NCBI GenBank assembly: GCA_028752905.1
Contig: JAQNBH010000015.1
Span: forward strand, 17,544,112-17,608,111
Source: Cladorhizidae sp. MBARI D1340-BT2
Taxonomy: Eukaryota; Porifera; Demospongiae; Poecilosclerida; Cladorhizidae
Direction: 5' to 3'
DNA length: 64,000 nt
Position 1 is the first letter of the stretch, and every line of letters begins with the position of its first letter. The notes beneath the pieces were generated by a model. That model was given only the letters and a program-made list of their open reading frames with translations. It was not told where the DNA came from and made no database searches. A program made the translations under genes and the position numbers. Below are positions 44,445-57,462 of this stretch, piece by piece.

Positions 44445-44740
44445 TTATTGAGAAGGTGATTTTAATTATATATCAAGTTATTAAGTTGATAGCTGGCTGC
44501 AAGTAGAATGACTTTTTAAATTTCTTACCTGAGTGGTGTGCTTTTCAGATTTTTGTGCTCACCAAAGTTGTGAATCTTGGATGGATAATCAATGCATAAA
44601 ACCTAATTGCATTGTGCAAGGATAAACAAAAAAATAATAGTGTATATAGGAGACTATAATATCAATATCAGCTTAAGTATGTGGGAGATTTATCCTATAA
44701 CATATATGCCAATGCGCAATGGTAAGCTCAAATTTCCATG
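44445..44740 (+). repeat. Right copy of a roughly 285-base direct repeat
   Basis: Matches 43060-43336, as described there, with small indels. Confidence 0.85.
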
Positions 44741-45601
44741 ATGTTGGCAGTTTTTCACTTGATACATGCTCAAGAGTTTTATGTGGGAATAGGGGAAACT
44801 CAGGTCTGTTTGTTGGTCAGTTCTTAATACTTCTTATCACTTCGAAATTCACCTCTCTCCCCACACACCCACACCTTAAGATAGATAGGTTTTAACCCCC
44901 CCCCCACTCCCCCATCTAGATTCTCCATATGCATTGAAGCCCCTTCATTAAATTGATGAAGGTAAAACATAGATTTTGTGAGCGAAATCATTTCAGAAAA
45001 CTTGTCTAGTGATTGCTCATAAAACTGATGCTGTCGATCGGGTGCCTTGGACACCATGTGGCCTTTCATCCCACAGCTTCCTTCGCGATGGAGTATTGCG
45101 AGTTGATACCTGATCCCAATCCATCCAAGTGTGTCAGTTGACTGAAGTTGGCACATGCACAGTTGTCTATGGTGTGATGGTCTCAGTTTGTCAACTTTTG
45201 ACAGGGGTATGCATGTGCATAATATCGACGTAATATGAACCGTTTAACAGCCACAGATTTCCAATGTAAACTGAGACATATCTTAAATCATACCTTTCTT
45301 AGTCTAAATTAACTGAACAATTGTTACCATTCATGCAATTTCGTGCTCTCTGACGTTACAATTAAACTATGAGTGGGAGAAAGGTGTTCAGTAATGGGAA
45401 AGGCAGTGCTGAGTGATCTGGGGTGGAGAAGAAGACGGAAGAGATGAAATTGTTGTTTGGTAAGATATTGGAAGAGAGCTGGTTAGTGAATATGGTGGAA
45501 AATAAGCTGAAAATGATGGTGGGAGGGAAATATATGAAGTTTGGGTAAAAAAGTATGAGATGTCAGGTTGGTGCTAGGTGGGTAGAAATATGACTGAGAA
45601 G

Positions 45602-45787
45602 GACTGGGAGGAAGAATTAAATAGAAGAGCACGTCGGTATCACAAATTGGTTAAGAATGGGACGCGGGTAGAGTGGAATGTGATGTTGGTACAGGACTGG
45701 GAGGAAGAATTAAATAGAAGAGCACGTCGGTATCACAAATTGGTTAAGAATGGGACGCGGGTAGAGTGGAATGTGATGTTGGTACAG
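45602..45787 (+). repeat. 93-base perfect tandem duplication
   Basis: The segment beginning GACTGGGAGGAAGAATTAAA (45602) is repeated at 45695, so the frame at 45578-45868 contains a 31-residue segment (DWEEELNRRARRYHKLV...) twice. The single-copy counterpart is at 53380-53470 in the last unit. Confidence 0.95.
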
Positions 45788-47181
45788 GGTAGGAAAGTGG
45801 TGATTGTTGTTTTGGCTGGTTTATTGTCAACAAGAAGAGATGTAGAATGGTCAGTGATTAATGTGTGACAGTGGAGAAGGGGAGTATGTGGCTCATTTGT
45901 TTTCAGAGGACATGATAGATAAACTTTGATAATCCGACCCAGGTAATCATAGGCCTCACATAGCATCAGTTCTATGAGTAAGCACTACACCAGTTTTCTG
46001 ATGACATCGCTTGCCACATCTGTGGTTTTACCTTCATCAAAGGGACAGCACCAGAAAATCACCTTGCTGAAACCCATTTTGGATGCGACCTAACACTTAG
46101 GTACTAGACATGCTCAGGGATGCTTGTGATGAAATTATTGACACAACAGTATCTCCCAAGTCCCAGCATTTTTGTGTGTGTTGTGTGTGTTAGCAAGTGT
46201 ACTTGTGTGTGTTTGCTAGCGGTGCACTTTGACGTGATTCTAGAGGAGTTTTGTACACTATGACACCAGTTAGCTACTAGATTTTATCCCTGGAGTACCT
46301 GAATCTGGATGAGTGACAAGCTTAGTGACAGTCAATATCATTGTCTATATATCATTATTCCTCCAGGGCAATAATAATGAAAATAGAAAGTGAATTATGC
46401 GAGGAAGAACGGAGAAGTAGATCATTAGATATAACATCTCTCCTTTAAGTTCTAGTACATATAGGTCTACTATGATAATTGTTTCTAAAGGTATGGCTTG
46501 TGCCTAAACTTTCCAGCCATATCAGTGAAAAAGAAGTTTTTTCTTGGCTTAATCATCAAAGATTTATCACTTGAATAATCTCGCATGTCAATTTTTCCAC
46601 AACTTGTCCCAAAAAGGAAAAGGTTTCTTTAGGTTTTCTCAGTAGGAGCAATCATGGTAACCTCCCAACACACTGAAGCAATTATAAAATCAATGTTGTA
46701 GATCATATCTGAGATGATTTCAACAATGTAGGTTGCTGGAGAAGTTCCTTTAGGTGTGTTAAGTGAAGTCATTGCAAACAACTTGTGCAGTGGTTGCCCG
46801 TAAAACTGATGTCGTCTATCGGGTGCCTTGGACACCATATGACCATGCTTCATCACACAGCTTCTTCATGATGGAGTATCGCGAGTTTATACCTGATTCC
46901 AGTCCATCCAAGTATTTCAGTCGACTGCAGTTGGCACATGCGCAGTGGTCTATCTGTTAGCCTGGTGTGATGGTCTCAGATTATCAAATTTTGATGGGGG
47001 TACGCATGTGCATAATATCAGCGTAATATAAGACAGTTTCACGGTCCCAGATTACCAATGTAAACTGAGATGCATCTTCCTTTCTTAGTCTTAATTAACC
47101 AAACAATTGTTACCATTCAAGCAATCTCATGCTCTCTGAAGTTCCAATTAAAAAATTAATCAGTGAACACAAGATACGTGC

Positions 47182-47439
47182 GTGGTATGTTCTAAGGATG
47201 AAGAATGCTTGGAAGGCTCAAGTTGGATTGGATGTGAAGGGTCTTGTGGGGGATGGTTTCACCAAATATGTGTTGGCATGTCTGAGGAGGATATTAAGAG
47301 TATAGGTGAGAAAAAATGGGTTTGTAGTCAGTCTTTTTGGAGTTTAGATGGAACAAGTGTGGGGAAGGGTGAAGTTCATGTTGAAGGTAAAGGAAAAGAA
47401 ATGCTAGTTGTGAAGTGTGTTGATAAGAAGAACTGGTGA
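47182..47439 (+). pseudogene. PHD-finger frame, array unit 1
   Basis: 85 codons with C3, C9, C18, C22, H27, C30 and C48 in PHD-like spacing (WIGCEGSCGGWFHQICVG, KKWVC); the last cysteine of the finger is missing. PHD fingers occur in the first part of some CR1-type non-LTR elements. It is cut off from the RT remnants downstream by stops. Copies lie at 49175-49432 and 51155-51412. Confidence 0.75.
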
Positions 47440-48029
47440 TAAGGTTATGTTAAGGAAGCAGGATCTAATAGAGAAAGTTAAGGAGGAGTATCAGGACGAG
47501 AGCGATGGTGGTGGCTCAGTAGATACTAATGTCACCAACACTGTAACGTGTATTGATGAGGGATGTGTTAAAGAAGTTGGAAGATAGAGAGAGTGGTGAT
47601 GTGTGCAAATTGATTGAAATAGCCATCCAAGCATGCCAAGTGTCCTGTAGGAGGCTTAGAGAGTCTAGGAGTGACAATGTAGGTGAAGAAAGATTATTAT
47701 GGCAATGGGAGGAATATATGAGTGCAAGAAGACATGTGAAGCAGTTGATTAGATTGGAGTTGATTAGATTGGAGTGAGGAGAAGGCTACAATAGAAAAGA
47801 TGAAAGAGCAAGGAGGGACTAGCTGTAAGTTATTTGGGATGGACTTGAAGGGAAAGAAGAAGCAATATGAAATTCGGAGAGTGAGAGAGGAAAATGGGGT
47901 TGTAGTGGAGAAGAGGAAGGATACGCTGGAGGTTTGTGCCAAGCATTGTGAAGGATTAGGGAGTGTGTCCAGGTCAGAAGGATGTTCCAATTGATAATAG
48001 AGTCTAAACCTAAAGAAATTACTGGATGG

Positions 48030-48440
48030 TGTAGCGGGTTGGATTCCAGGAGATGTACAATATTGTGAAGGGGTTCAAAAGGGGAAGGCTCCTGGTCCTG
48101 ATGGCATAATTAACGAGATGTTGAAGTATGTTGGGAATAGGATGGTGGAAGTGTTATGTTCTCTAATTAATTTGGTGATGGAGTAGACGTTTTTGCCAGA
48201 TGATTGGAAACAGAGTTATATTGTACTGTTTAAAGCTGGAGATAAGGTGGTGGCTAGTAATTAGAGAGGGATGGCTCTTAATGAGAAGAGAATGGAGAAC
48301 GTGGAAGCCTTCAAATATCTTGCTGTGTGGTTTGTCAGGGGGATGAGAGGAAATGTTCATTTGAAGAAGATGAAGGAAAAGGCAGAGAAATGGAAGGGTT
48401 ATATGAGCAGGGTAAATGGAGAAATGGAGACTGACAGAGG
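48030..48440 (+). pseudogene. RT remnant, array unit 1
   Basis: GKAPGPDGIINEMLKYVGNR (about 48085-48145) and LPDDWKQSYIVLFKAGDKVV (about 48193-48250) are the start of a non-LTR RT. The frame then jumps to RMENVEAFKYLAVWFVRGM (about 48290-48345), normally after the RT core, so the catalytic palm is deleted. Copies at about 50010-50420 and 51990-52410 share the deletion. Confidence 0.75.
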
Positions 48441-49174
48441 TTAACTTTAGTTCTAGTACATATGGGCCTACTATGATAATTATTTCTAAAGGTATGGCTT
48501 GTGTCTAAACTTTCCAGCCATATCAGTGAAAAAGAAGTTTTTTCTTGGCTTGATCATCAAGAGTTATCACTTGAATAATCTCTCATTTATCCCGAAATGG
48601 ATGAGGTTTCTTTGGGTTTTATCAGTAGAAACATTCATGGTAACCCCCCCTAACACTGAAGCGTTATAAATCAATGTTGTAGGTTGCATCTGAGATGATT
48701 TCATCAGGGTAATTTGCTGTAGAAGTTCCTTTGGTGAAGGTAAAAACACAGATGTGTTAAGTGAAGTTATTGCATAAAACTTGTGTGGTCATTACTGTAA
48801 AACTGATGCTATCGATCAGGCGCCTCGGACACCATGTGCCATTGCTTCATCACACAGCTTCCTTTCATGACAGAGTAATATGAGTTGACACCTGATTGCA
48901 GGTATGGTTACATCCCATCCAAGAGTATCAGTTGACTGTAGTCTATCTGTTATCCCAGTGTGATGGTCTCAGATTATCAAATTTTGATGGGGGTACGCAT
49001 GTGCATAATATCAGCGTAATATAAGACAGTTTCACGGTCCCAGATTACCAATGTAAACTGAGATGCATCTTCCTTTCTTAGTCTTAATTAACCAAACAAT
49101 TGTTACCATTCAAGCAATCTCATGCTCTCTGAAGTTCCAATTAAAAAATTAATCAGTGAACACAAGATACGTGC

Positions 49175-49432
49175 GTGGTATGTTCTAAGGATGAAGAATG
49201 CTTGGAAGGCTCAAGTTGGATTGGATGTGAAGGGTCTTGTGGGGGATGGTTTCACCAAATATGTGTTGGCATGTCTGAGGAGGATATTAAGAGTATAGGT
49301 GAGAAAAAATGGGTTTGTAGTCAGTCTTTTTGGAGTTTAGATGGAACAAGTGTGGGGAAGGGTGAAGTTCATGTTGAAGGTAAAGGAAAAGAAATGCTAG
49401 TTGTGAAGTGTGTTGATAAGAAGAACTGGTGA
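49175..49432 (+). pseudogene. PHD-finger frame, array unit 2
   Basis: Same 85-residue product as 47182-47439. Confidence 0.75.
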
Positions 49433-51154
49433 TAAGGTTATGTTAAGGAAGCAGGATCTAATAGAGAAAGTTAAGGAGGAGTATCAGGACGAGAGCAATG
49501 GTGGTGGCTCAGTAGATACTAATGTCACCAACACTGTAACGTGTATTGATGAGGGATGTGTTAAAGAAGTTGGAAGATAGAGAGAGTGGTGATGTGTGCA
49601 AATTGATTGAAATAGTCATCCAAGCATGCCAAGTGTCCTGTAGGAGGCTTAGAGAGTCTAGGAGTGACAATGTAGGTGAAGAAAGATTATTATGGCAATG
49701 GGAGGAATATATGAGTGCAAGAAGACGTGTGAAGCAGTTGATTAGATTGGAGTGAGGAGAAGGCTACAATAGAAAAGATTAAAGAGCAAGGAGGGACTAG
49801 CTGTAAGTTATTTGGGATGGACTTGAAGGGAAAGAAGAAGCAATATGAAATTCGGAGAGTGAGAGAGGAAAATGGGGTTGTAGTGGAGAAGAGGAAGGAT
49901 ACGCTGGAGGTTTGTGCCAAGCATTGTGAAGGATTAGGGAGTGTGTCCAGGTCAGAAGGATGTTCCAATTGATAACCTAGAGTCTAAACCTAAAGAAATT
50001 ACTGGATGGTGTAGCGGGTTGGATTCCAGGAGATGTACAATATTGTGAAGGGGTTCAAAAGGGGAAGGCTCTTGGTCCTGATGGCATAATTAACGTGATG
50101 TTGAAGTATGTTGGGAATAGGATGGTGGAAGTGTTATGTTCTCTAGTTAATTTGGTGATGGAGTAGACGTTTTTGCCAGATGATTGGAAACAGAGTTATA
50201 TTGTACTGTTTAAAGCTGGAGATAAGGTGGTGGCTAGTAATTAGAGAGGGATGGCTCTTAATGAGAAGAGAATGGAGAACGTGGAAGCCTTCAAATATCT
50301 TGCTGTGTGGTTTGTCAGGGGGATGAGAGGAAATGTTCATTTGAAGAAGATGAAGGAAAAGGCAGAGAAATGGAAGGGTTATATGAGCAGGGTAAATGGA
50401 GAAATGGAGACGGACAGAGGTTAACTTTAGTTCTAGTACATATGGGCCTACTATGATAATTATTTCTAAAGGTATGGCTTGTGTCTAAACTTTCCAGCCA
50501 TATCAGTGAAAAAGAAGTTTTTTCTTGGCTTGATCATCAAGAGTTATCACTTGAATAATCTCTCATTTATCCCGAAATGGATGAGGTTTCTTTGGGTTTT
50601 ATCAGTAGAAACATTCATGGTAACCCCCCCTAACACTGAAGCGTTATAAATCAATGTTGTAAGTTGCATCTGAGATGATTTCATCAGGGTAATTTGCTGT
50701 AGAAGTTCCTTTGGTGAAGGTAAAAACACAGATGTGTTAAGTGAAGTTATTGCATAAAACTTGTGTGGTCATTACTGTAAAACTGATGCTATCGATCAGG
50801 CGCCTCGGACACCATGTGCCATTGCTTCATCACACAGCTTCCTTTCATGACAGAGTAATATGAGTTGACACCTGATTGCAGGTATGGTTACATCCCATCC
50901 AAGAGTATCAGTTGACTGTAGTCTATCTGTTATCCCAGTGTGATGGTCTCAGATTATCAAATTTTGATGGGGGTACGCATGTGCATAATATCAGCGTAAT
51001 ATAAGACAGTTTCACGGTCCCAGATTACCAATGTAAACTGAGATGCATCTTCCTTTCTTAGTCTTAATTAACCAAACAATTGTTACCATTCAAGCAATCT
51101 CATGCTCTCTGAAGTTCCAATTAAAAAATTAATCAGTGAACACAAGATACGTGC

Positions 51155-51412
51155 GTGGTATGTTCTAAGGATGAAGAATGCTTGGAAGGCTCAAGTTGGA
51201 TTGGATGTGAAGGGTCTTGTGGGGGATGGTTTCACCAAATATGTGTTGGCATGTCTGAGGAGGATATTAAGAGTATAGGTGAGAAAAAATGGGTTTGTAG
51301 TCAGTCTTTTGGGAGTTTAGATGGAACAAGTGTGGGGAAGGGTGAAGTTCATGTTGAAGGTAAAGGAAAAGAAATGCTAGTTGTGAAGTGTGTTGATAAG
51401 AAGAACTGGTGA
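51155..51412 (+). pseudogene. PHD-finger frame, array unit 3
   Basis: Same as 47182-47439 except SFW to SFG near residue 53. Confidence 0.75.
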
Positions 51413-53746
51413 TAAGGTTATGTTAAGGAAGCAGGATCTAATAGAGAAAGTTAAGGAGGAGTATCAGGACGAGAGCGATGGTGGTGGCTCAGTAGATACT
51501 AATGTCACCAACACTGTAACGTGTATTGATGAGGGATGTGTTAAAGAAGTTGGAAGATAGAGAGAGTGGTGATGTGTGCAAATTGATTGAAATAGCCATC
51601 CAAGCATGACAAGTGTCCTGTAGGAGGCTTAGAGAGTCTAGGGGTGACAATGTAGGTGAAGAAAGATTATTATGGCAATGGGAGGAATATATGAGTGCAA
51701 GAAGACGTGTGAAGCAGTTGATTAGATTGGAGTGAGGAAGGCTACAATAGAAAAGATTAAAGAGCAAGGAGGGACTAGCTGTAAGTTATTTGGGATGGAC
51801 TTGAAGGGAAAGAAGAAGCAATATGAAATTCGGAGAGTGAGAGAGGAAAATGGGGTTGTAGTGGAGAAGAGGAAGGATACGCTGGAGGTTTGTGCCAAGC
51901 ATTGTGAAGGATTAGGGAGTGTGTCCAGGTCAGAAGGATGTTCCAATTGATAACCTAGAGTCTAAACCTAAAGAAATTACTGGATGGTGTAGCGGGTTGG
52001 ATTCCAGGAGATGTACAATATTGTGAAGGGGTTCAAAAGGGGAAGGCTCCTGGTCCTGATGGCATAATTAACGAGATGTTGAAGTATGTTGGGAATAGGA
52101 TGGTGGAAGTGTGATGTTCTCTAGTTAATTTGGTGATGGAGTAGAAGTTTTTGCCAGATGATTGGAAACAGAGTTATATTGTGCCACTGTTTAAAGCTGG
52201 AGATAAGGTGGTGGCTAGTAATTAGAGAGGGATGGCTCTTAATGAGAAGAGAATGGAGAACATTGAAGCCTTCAAATATCTTGCTGTGTGGTTTGTTAGG
52301 GGGATGAGAGGAAATGTTCATTTGAAGAAGATGAAGGAAAAGGCAGAGAAATGGAAGGCAAGATTGGTTATATGAGCAGGATAAATGGAGAAATGGAGAC
52401 AGACAGAGGTTAACTTTAGTTCTAGTACATATGGGACTACTATGATAATTATTTCTAAAGGTATGGCTTGTGTCTAAACTTTCCAGCCATATCAGTGAAA
52501 AAGAAGTTTTTTCTTGGCTTGATCATCAAGAGTTATCACTTGAATAATCTCTCATGTCAATTTTTCCACAACTTAAGCTTTTTATCCCGAAAGGGATGTT
52601 TCTTTGGGTTTTATCAGTAGAAACATTCATGGTAACCCCCCCTAACACTGAAGCATTATAAATCAATGTTGTAGGTTGCATCTGAGATGATTTCATCAGG
52701 GTAATTTGCTGTAGAAGTTCCTTTGGTGAAGGTAAAAACACAGATGTGTTAAGTGAAGTTATTGCATAAAACTTGTGCAGTCATTACTTGTAAAACTGAT
52801 ACTATCGACCAGGCGCCTCGGACACCATGTGCCATTGCTTCATCACACAGCTTCCTTTCATGACAGAGTAATATGAGTTGACACCTGATCGCAGGTATGG
52901 TTACATCCCATCCAAGAGTATCAGTTGACTGTAGTCTATCTGTTATCCCAGTGTGATGGTCTCAGATTATCAAATTTTGATGGGGGTACGCATGTGCATA
53001 ATATCAGCGTAATATAAGACAGTTTCACGGTCCCAGATTACCAATGTAAACTGAGATGCATCTTCCTTTCTTAGTCTTAATTAACCAAACAATTGTTACC
53101 ATTCAAGCAATCTCATGGTCTCTGACGTTTCAATTAAACCATGAGTGGGAGAAAGGTGTTCAGTAGCGGGAGTGGCAGTGTTTAGTCATCTGGGGTGGAG
53201 GTGAAGAGGGATGAGATGGAGTTGTTGTTTGGTAAGAGATTGGAAGAGAGCTGGTTAGTGAATATGGTGGCAAACAAGCTGAAAATGGATTGGGGAGAGG
53301 GTGGTGGGAAGAGTATGAGGTTTGGGTAAGAAACTTTGAGATGTCTTGTCGATGCTAGGTCGGTAGAATATGATTGAGAAGGACTGGGAGGAAGAAGTAA
53401 ATAGAAGAGCATGCAAGTATCACAAATTGGCTAAATGGGACACGGGTAGAGTGGAATGTAAGGTTTGTACAGGACAGGAAAGTGGTAATTGTGGTTTTGG
53501 CTGGTTTATTGGTCAACAAGAAGAGATGCAGAATGGTCGTGATATAGGAGGTATTTAATGTTTGTCAGTGGAGAAGGAAAGTACGTGGCTCATTTGTTTT
53601 CAGAGGACATGATAGACAAACATTGATAATCCGAGAACCATGTCATGTGAGACCTCACATAGAATCAATTCTATGAGCAAGCATTACACCAGTTTTCTGT
53701 GATTATTTTGCTTACCGCATCTGTAGTTTTACCTTCATCAAATGAA

Positions 53747-53846
53747 NNNNNNNNNNNNNNNNNNNNNNNNNNNNNNNNNNNNNNNNNNNNNNNNNNNNNN
53801 NNNNNNNNNNNNNNNNNNNNNNNNNNNNNNNNNNNNNNNNNNNNNN
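53747..53846. other. Assembly gap (100 N)
   Basis: A run of N. The tandem array ends on its left and the right arm of the inverted duplication begins on its right. The round length suggests a scaffold join of unknown true size. Confidence 0.98.
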
Positions 53847-54418
53847 TCAAGTTACCATGTCTCCTTTCCAAAATAAATCAACTGAACCCACCCCCCTCCC
53901 CTCATTTCATCCAAACCAGACCTAACTTGACCTGAAAGGCATTGAGATAGCTGGAATGATGGTTCCTCATCACTTCAGGTTTGAGTAATAGTGGCAAACC
54001 AATTGTGCATTTTTGACTAAAGCATGAAAGTTTCAGCATATAATCTACATACCCAAAGGTTTTATTTCAGCATATATTTCAGCATACAATCTACATACAC
54101 CAAGTATTTATTTCAGCACATAGTCTACGTGCACCAAAGATTTATCTCGGAAATTAACTTCTGGAGACCTTGAAAGGCATTGAACTCAGCATCACATTTC
54201 CAGTTTTTTAGTACATCACAGAATAATTATTTCCTATGATGTACAATAACACACCAAATGTGCGGATGACCTATCAAGGTCACCAGAGGGCAGATACAAA
54301 CTGCCTCAGCTAACTCCTTATACTCTGGTGTGCACTGTCAGTTGTGAAACCTATATAGACTTGGAAGATGCCTGGTATTGTTCACTTAGGCACTGTTGTC
54401 TGCTTCTTTCTTTGTCAC

Positions 54419-56700
54419 CATGTCAAAATGCCATATCCTGATTGATCCTGCCCAAGCCTTCTCCTCCCAAGCCACGTTGCCACTGACTGGGAAGTTTGTG
54501 CTCTCTACCAAGTAATAACCGAGAGAGATTTACAATGCCCTACCATGTCAAACAGGCCACCATTAGGTCGCCGATATGTGTCACTCGCCAACAATCTCCT
54601 TGCATTTCAGGAACTCTAATGAATATCAGCTGAGCTGGACCTGGACAGGATGGGGATTAATGGAAGTGGCATAGAAGCCACACTGGTGATCAACAGAGTC
54701 TAGTGGCATAAAACTTGTTGGTAAAAATGTAATCAAACTAGCAGCAGTCTGATGCATCCAGGATTCACACATGGTATGATCACAGCCATGTCCCGGACTA
54801 AAGAGCCTGTTTGCATCTCCTGCAAATGTTCCACGCGCCATTGTCAAAACAGTTGGACAGAAATGTTAGAAAGGCTGCCTGAAAATAGAAGACACTGAGC
54901 TTCCTGCCAAACTTGCACCCAGGGATGAGGAATATCACTTTAAATGCCTCCGGATGTGCTATAACAAAGCAAGACAGGCTGCATCAATGGACGCTCATGA
55001 GGAAGAGGTTCAGCTGTGTGGCATTTTTTTCGCAGAATTGCTGGCCTTCAGAGGAAACAAGTGGTGATCATTGTTCCTCTGTGGTCAAACTGGCAGACCA
55101 GGTTGACCTATACCTGCACAGAGTTAGACTGGAACAGCTAGGTGTCACTGTGAGTCATCGAATCTGCACAACCAGATTGAAGAACAGGATTCTCTCTGTG
55201 TTTCCAGACTTAATGGAATACTCTCAGGGGAGAGACATGCTTCTGATATTTCAGGAAGATACTGCAGATTCTTTCAAAAACACCCATGACCATAACAGTG
55301 ATGTCATGCATTTGGTGAGAGCAGTAGAAGTGGTACACAGAGATATGTTTGACACCAAGTTCACCTTGATGCTCATTCCTTCCCAATTATCAGAAAGGGT
55401 GTTTACCACTATCTCTTTTTGCTCTATTGAACATGATCTTAGATGTGGCGAACATCAAGCACAGAATCAGTTTGTGGAAACAGCTACTATTACCACTGCT
55501 CTAACGGTCTCGCTGGTCTTGGACAGTGTTAAGCATCTATGAGCAGCAAAGTCATTGGACACAGTGTGTCACAGCCATGACTGTGTCAGTGCCTCTTCTA
55601 CTCTACGTGGCTCTGAAAATCCATGCTGTCACATATATGAGAGGGTTAATTGACACACACTTCAGTCTGGGGATGTGTGTGTCATATGATCACTTCTTGC
55701 AAGTGATTGGATGAAATTGTTAATAGAGTCTGCAAATACTTTAAGAAAGAAGAAGTGTGCCCACCAAAAATGTGCAATGGTCTCTTCACAACAATCACAA
55801 TCCAAGTTCTAGTGAGGACTCATTTCATGGCACTGGTATCGTTTTGATAATGCATCCTACACGTGAATGTGCAGGCACCGACCATGTCATGCTTGTTATC
55901 AACAGGTCCACACAATATACCAGGTCAATCATTCTTTTGCCACAGACATACACCTGTGTGCTGCACCTATCTCAAGGTATGAAGCAATTCACAGCCGCTC
56001 CAGTGAATGGCCTGGTGAGAGACCTTGATTTCCAAATAAGAATAAAAATAAAAGATGAAGAGTATGAGTGATTGAGAGCAGTGATGATAGCTTTAGAAAA
56101 GCATGAGATATCACAGCATGTTGGGTATTGTGATCTTCCTATCATGCTGACATCCACCAGACTGTGATCCCACCTGCAGCTATTAATACACCGTTGCCTT
56201 TGTTTCTGGAGAATGATTCACCTGCTGCCACGATAAGACATTCAATGGACATTGTCAGAGCAGTATATAGTCTACCAACTGAACCTTGGCAGTTGCCTGC
56301 CTACTGTGGACCAACCTTTCTATGCCTTAGCCAAGTAGATGCAGTGAACGTGGCTGGTCAGCCATGGAGAGGACCACTTTATGGTCATGTTTGGTTGGCT
56401 CCACATTCAAATGTCAGTCTTGAAAGTAGACGTCTTCATCTGTGTTGAACAATGTAGCTATATACCTCAGATCAAGAAGCCATCTATACACCTATTACTC
56501 ACCTTTTCTCCCTAAGTCTTTCCGAGCACCATTTTCCAATCAACTGGAGAGTTCACTTGAATGTTCCCATACATAAAGCAGGTGATAAGTCAGTCAATAG
56601 ACTGATCTCCCTCCTCCGTACCATTTACCTTGTCTTTGTGAGCATTTAATATATTTAAAAAGGCCTCTTTATTAATAAAGCAATCTGCTTGACTCAATTT
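54419..56700 (+). pseudogene. Uncharacterised multi-copy invertebrate protein, broken (second copy)
   Basis: The plus-strand counterpart of 31224-33411. The longest frame (54913-55542) has VVKLADQVDLYLHRVRLEQL and FPDLMEYSQGRDMLLIFQED. Later pieces are VALKIHAVTYMRGLIDTHFS (about 55610), NPSSSEDSFHGTGIVLIMHP (about 55803-55860), QFTAAPVNGLVRDLDF (about 55985) and GEDHFMVMFGWLH (about 56370). A histidine/cysteine-rich leader lies at about 54420-54620. Several stops break it. I recall similar large proteins repeated in many marine invertebrate genomes, probably mobile-element derived, but cannot assign a function. Confidence 0.6.
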
Positions 56701-56709
56701 AGATTTTGG

Positions 56710-57430
56710 AAAGAAATACGGAAGAGGTCAAAGCATAAGAAGACATATCATTAACAAAGATCAAGAACAGAAGGTAACTAAGAACACTTCCCGGGGGGAA
56801 AATTACAGTATCTGAGATATTGGCCATTTAACGACACTAGTTGAAATCTAGATGAAATATAAGCAATGCCATAGATTCCCAGTGATGCCAATGGAACATA
56901 ACCTATGGAGAAGCTCATCGTGAAGAACCCTATCAAATACTTTGCAAGAATCAAGATAGATTACATTGCCTTGCACTTTTTCATTTAAAAAGCTGCTAGT
57001 AAAATTTAGTAGCTGCTGGGTGGTAGAGCAACTTTACTTCTCTGCACTAATGATACTAAGTGTTTCAAATCAATAAAATCATCTGATGCAGCTTCCCCAC
57101 AGGAAGATTTATCTTCTTTATATACCAAAGTGCCCGTCCTTTAATAATAGTAAAGCCACCTTATGATGAGCTTCTGTATAAATCACCATTACCTCATCAA
57201 AGGTAGAATGAACACCAACAAAAGTTCCATCAAAGATGTAGGAGTAGCCATAAAACTTGATAAAGGTGGGAATCAGTCTCAACGAGTCTGGAAAATGTGC
57301 TTGTGGTTAGGATTTTGGCACTGTATGAACTTAATATTACCTCAAATGTCTGTGTGCTCTCTTTTGGTATTAAAATTAAAAAGTGCAGGTTTTCAGACTG
57401 CTTCCCCCCATAATATTTGCCTATTATATA
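56710..57430 (-). other. Non-LTR RT fragment and MITE remnants of the right arm
   Basis: 56710-56960 is the counterpart of the RT fragment at 30990-31290. 57230-57420 contains the counterpart of the 30403-30555 MITE, ending in CAGACTGCTTCCCCCC near 57395-57410 and with GGTGGGAATCAGTCTCAACG near 57265. Confidence 0.6.
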
Positions 57431-57462
57431 TCCAACTAAAATAAGCCTGGAGTCACATGGTA

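Larger units (their letters stand above)
45175..53746 (+). repeat. Tandem array of about 2-kb units with a dead PHD-finger non-LTR element
   Basis: TGATGGTCTCAG begins units at 45175, 46968, 48961, 50941 and 52954, giving lengths 1793, 1993, 1980, 2013 and a partial unit cut by the gap. The units at 46968-48960 and 48961-50940 are nearly identical; the third differs a little more, and the first and last are diverged. Each middle unit has a PHD-like frame (VCSKDEECLEGSSWIGCEGS), RT motif remnants (KAPGPDGIINEMLKYVGN, LPDDWKQSY) and a late segment (VEAFKYLAVW). Identical stops in each unit show the element was dead before amplification. Confidence 0.92.
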
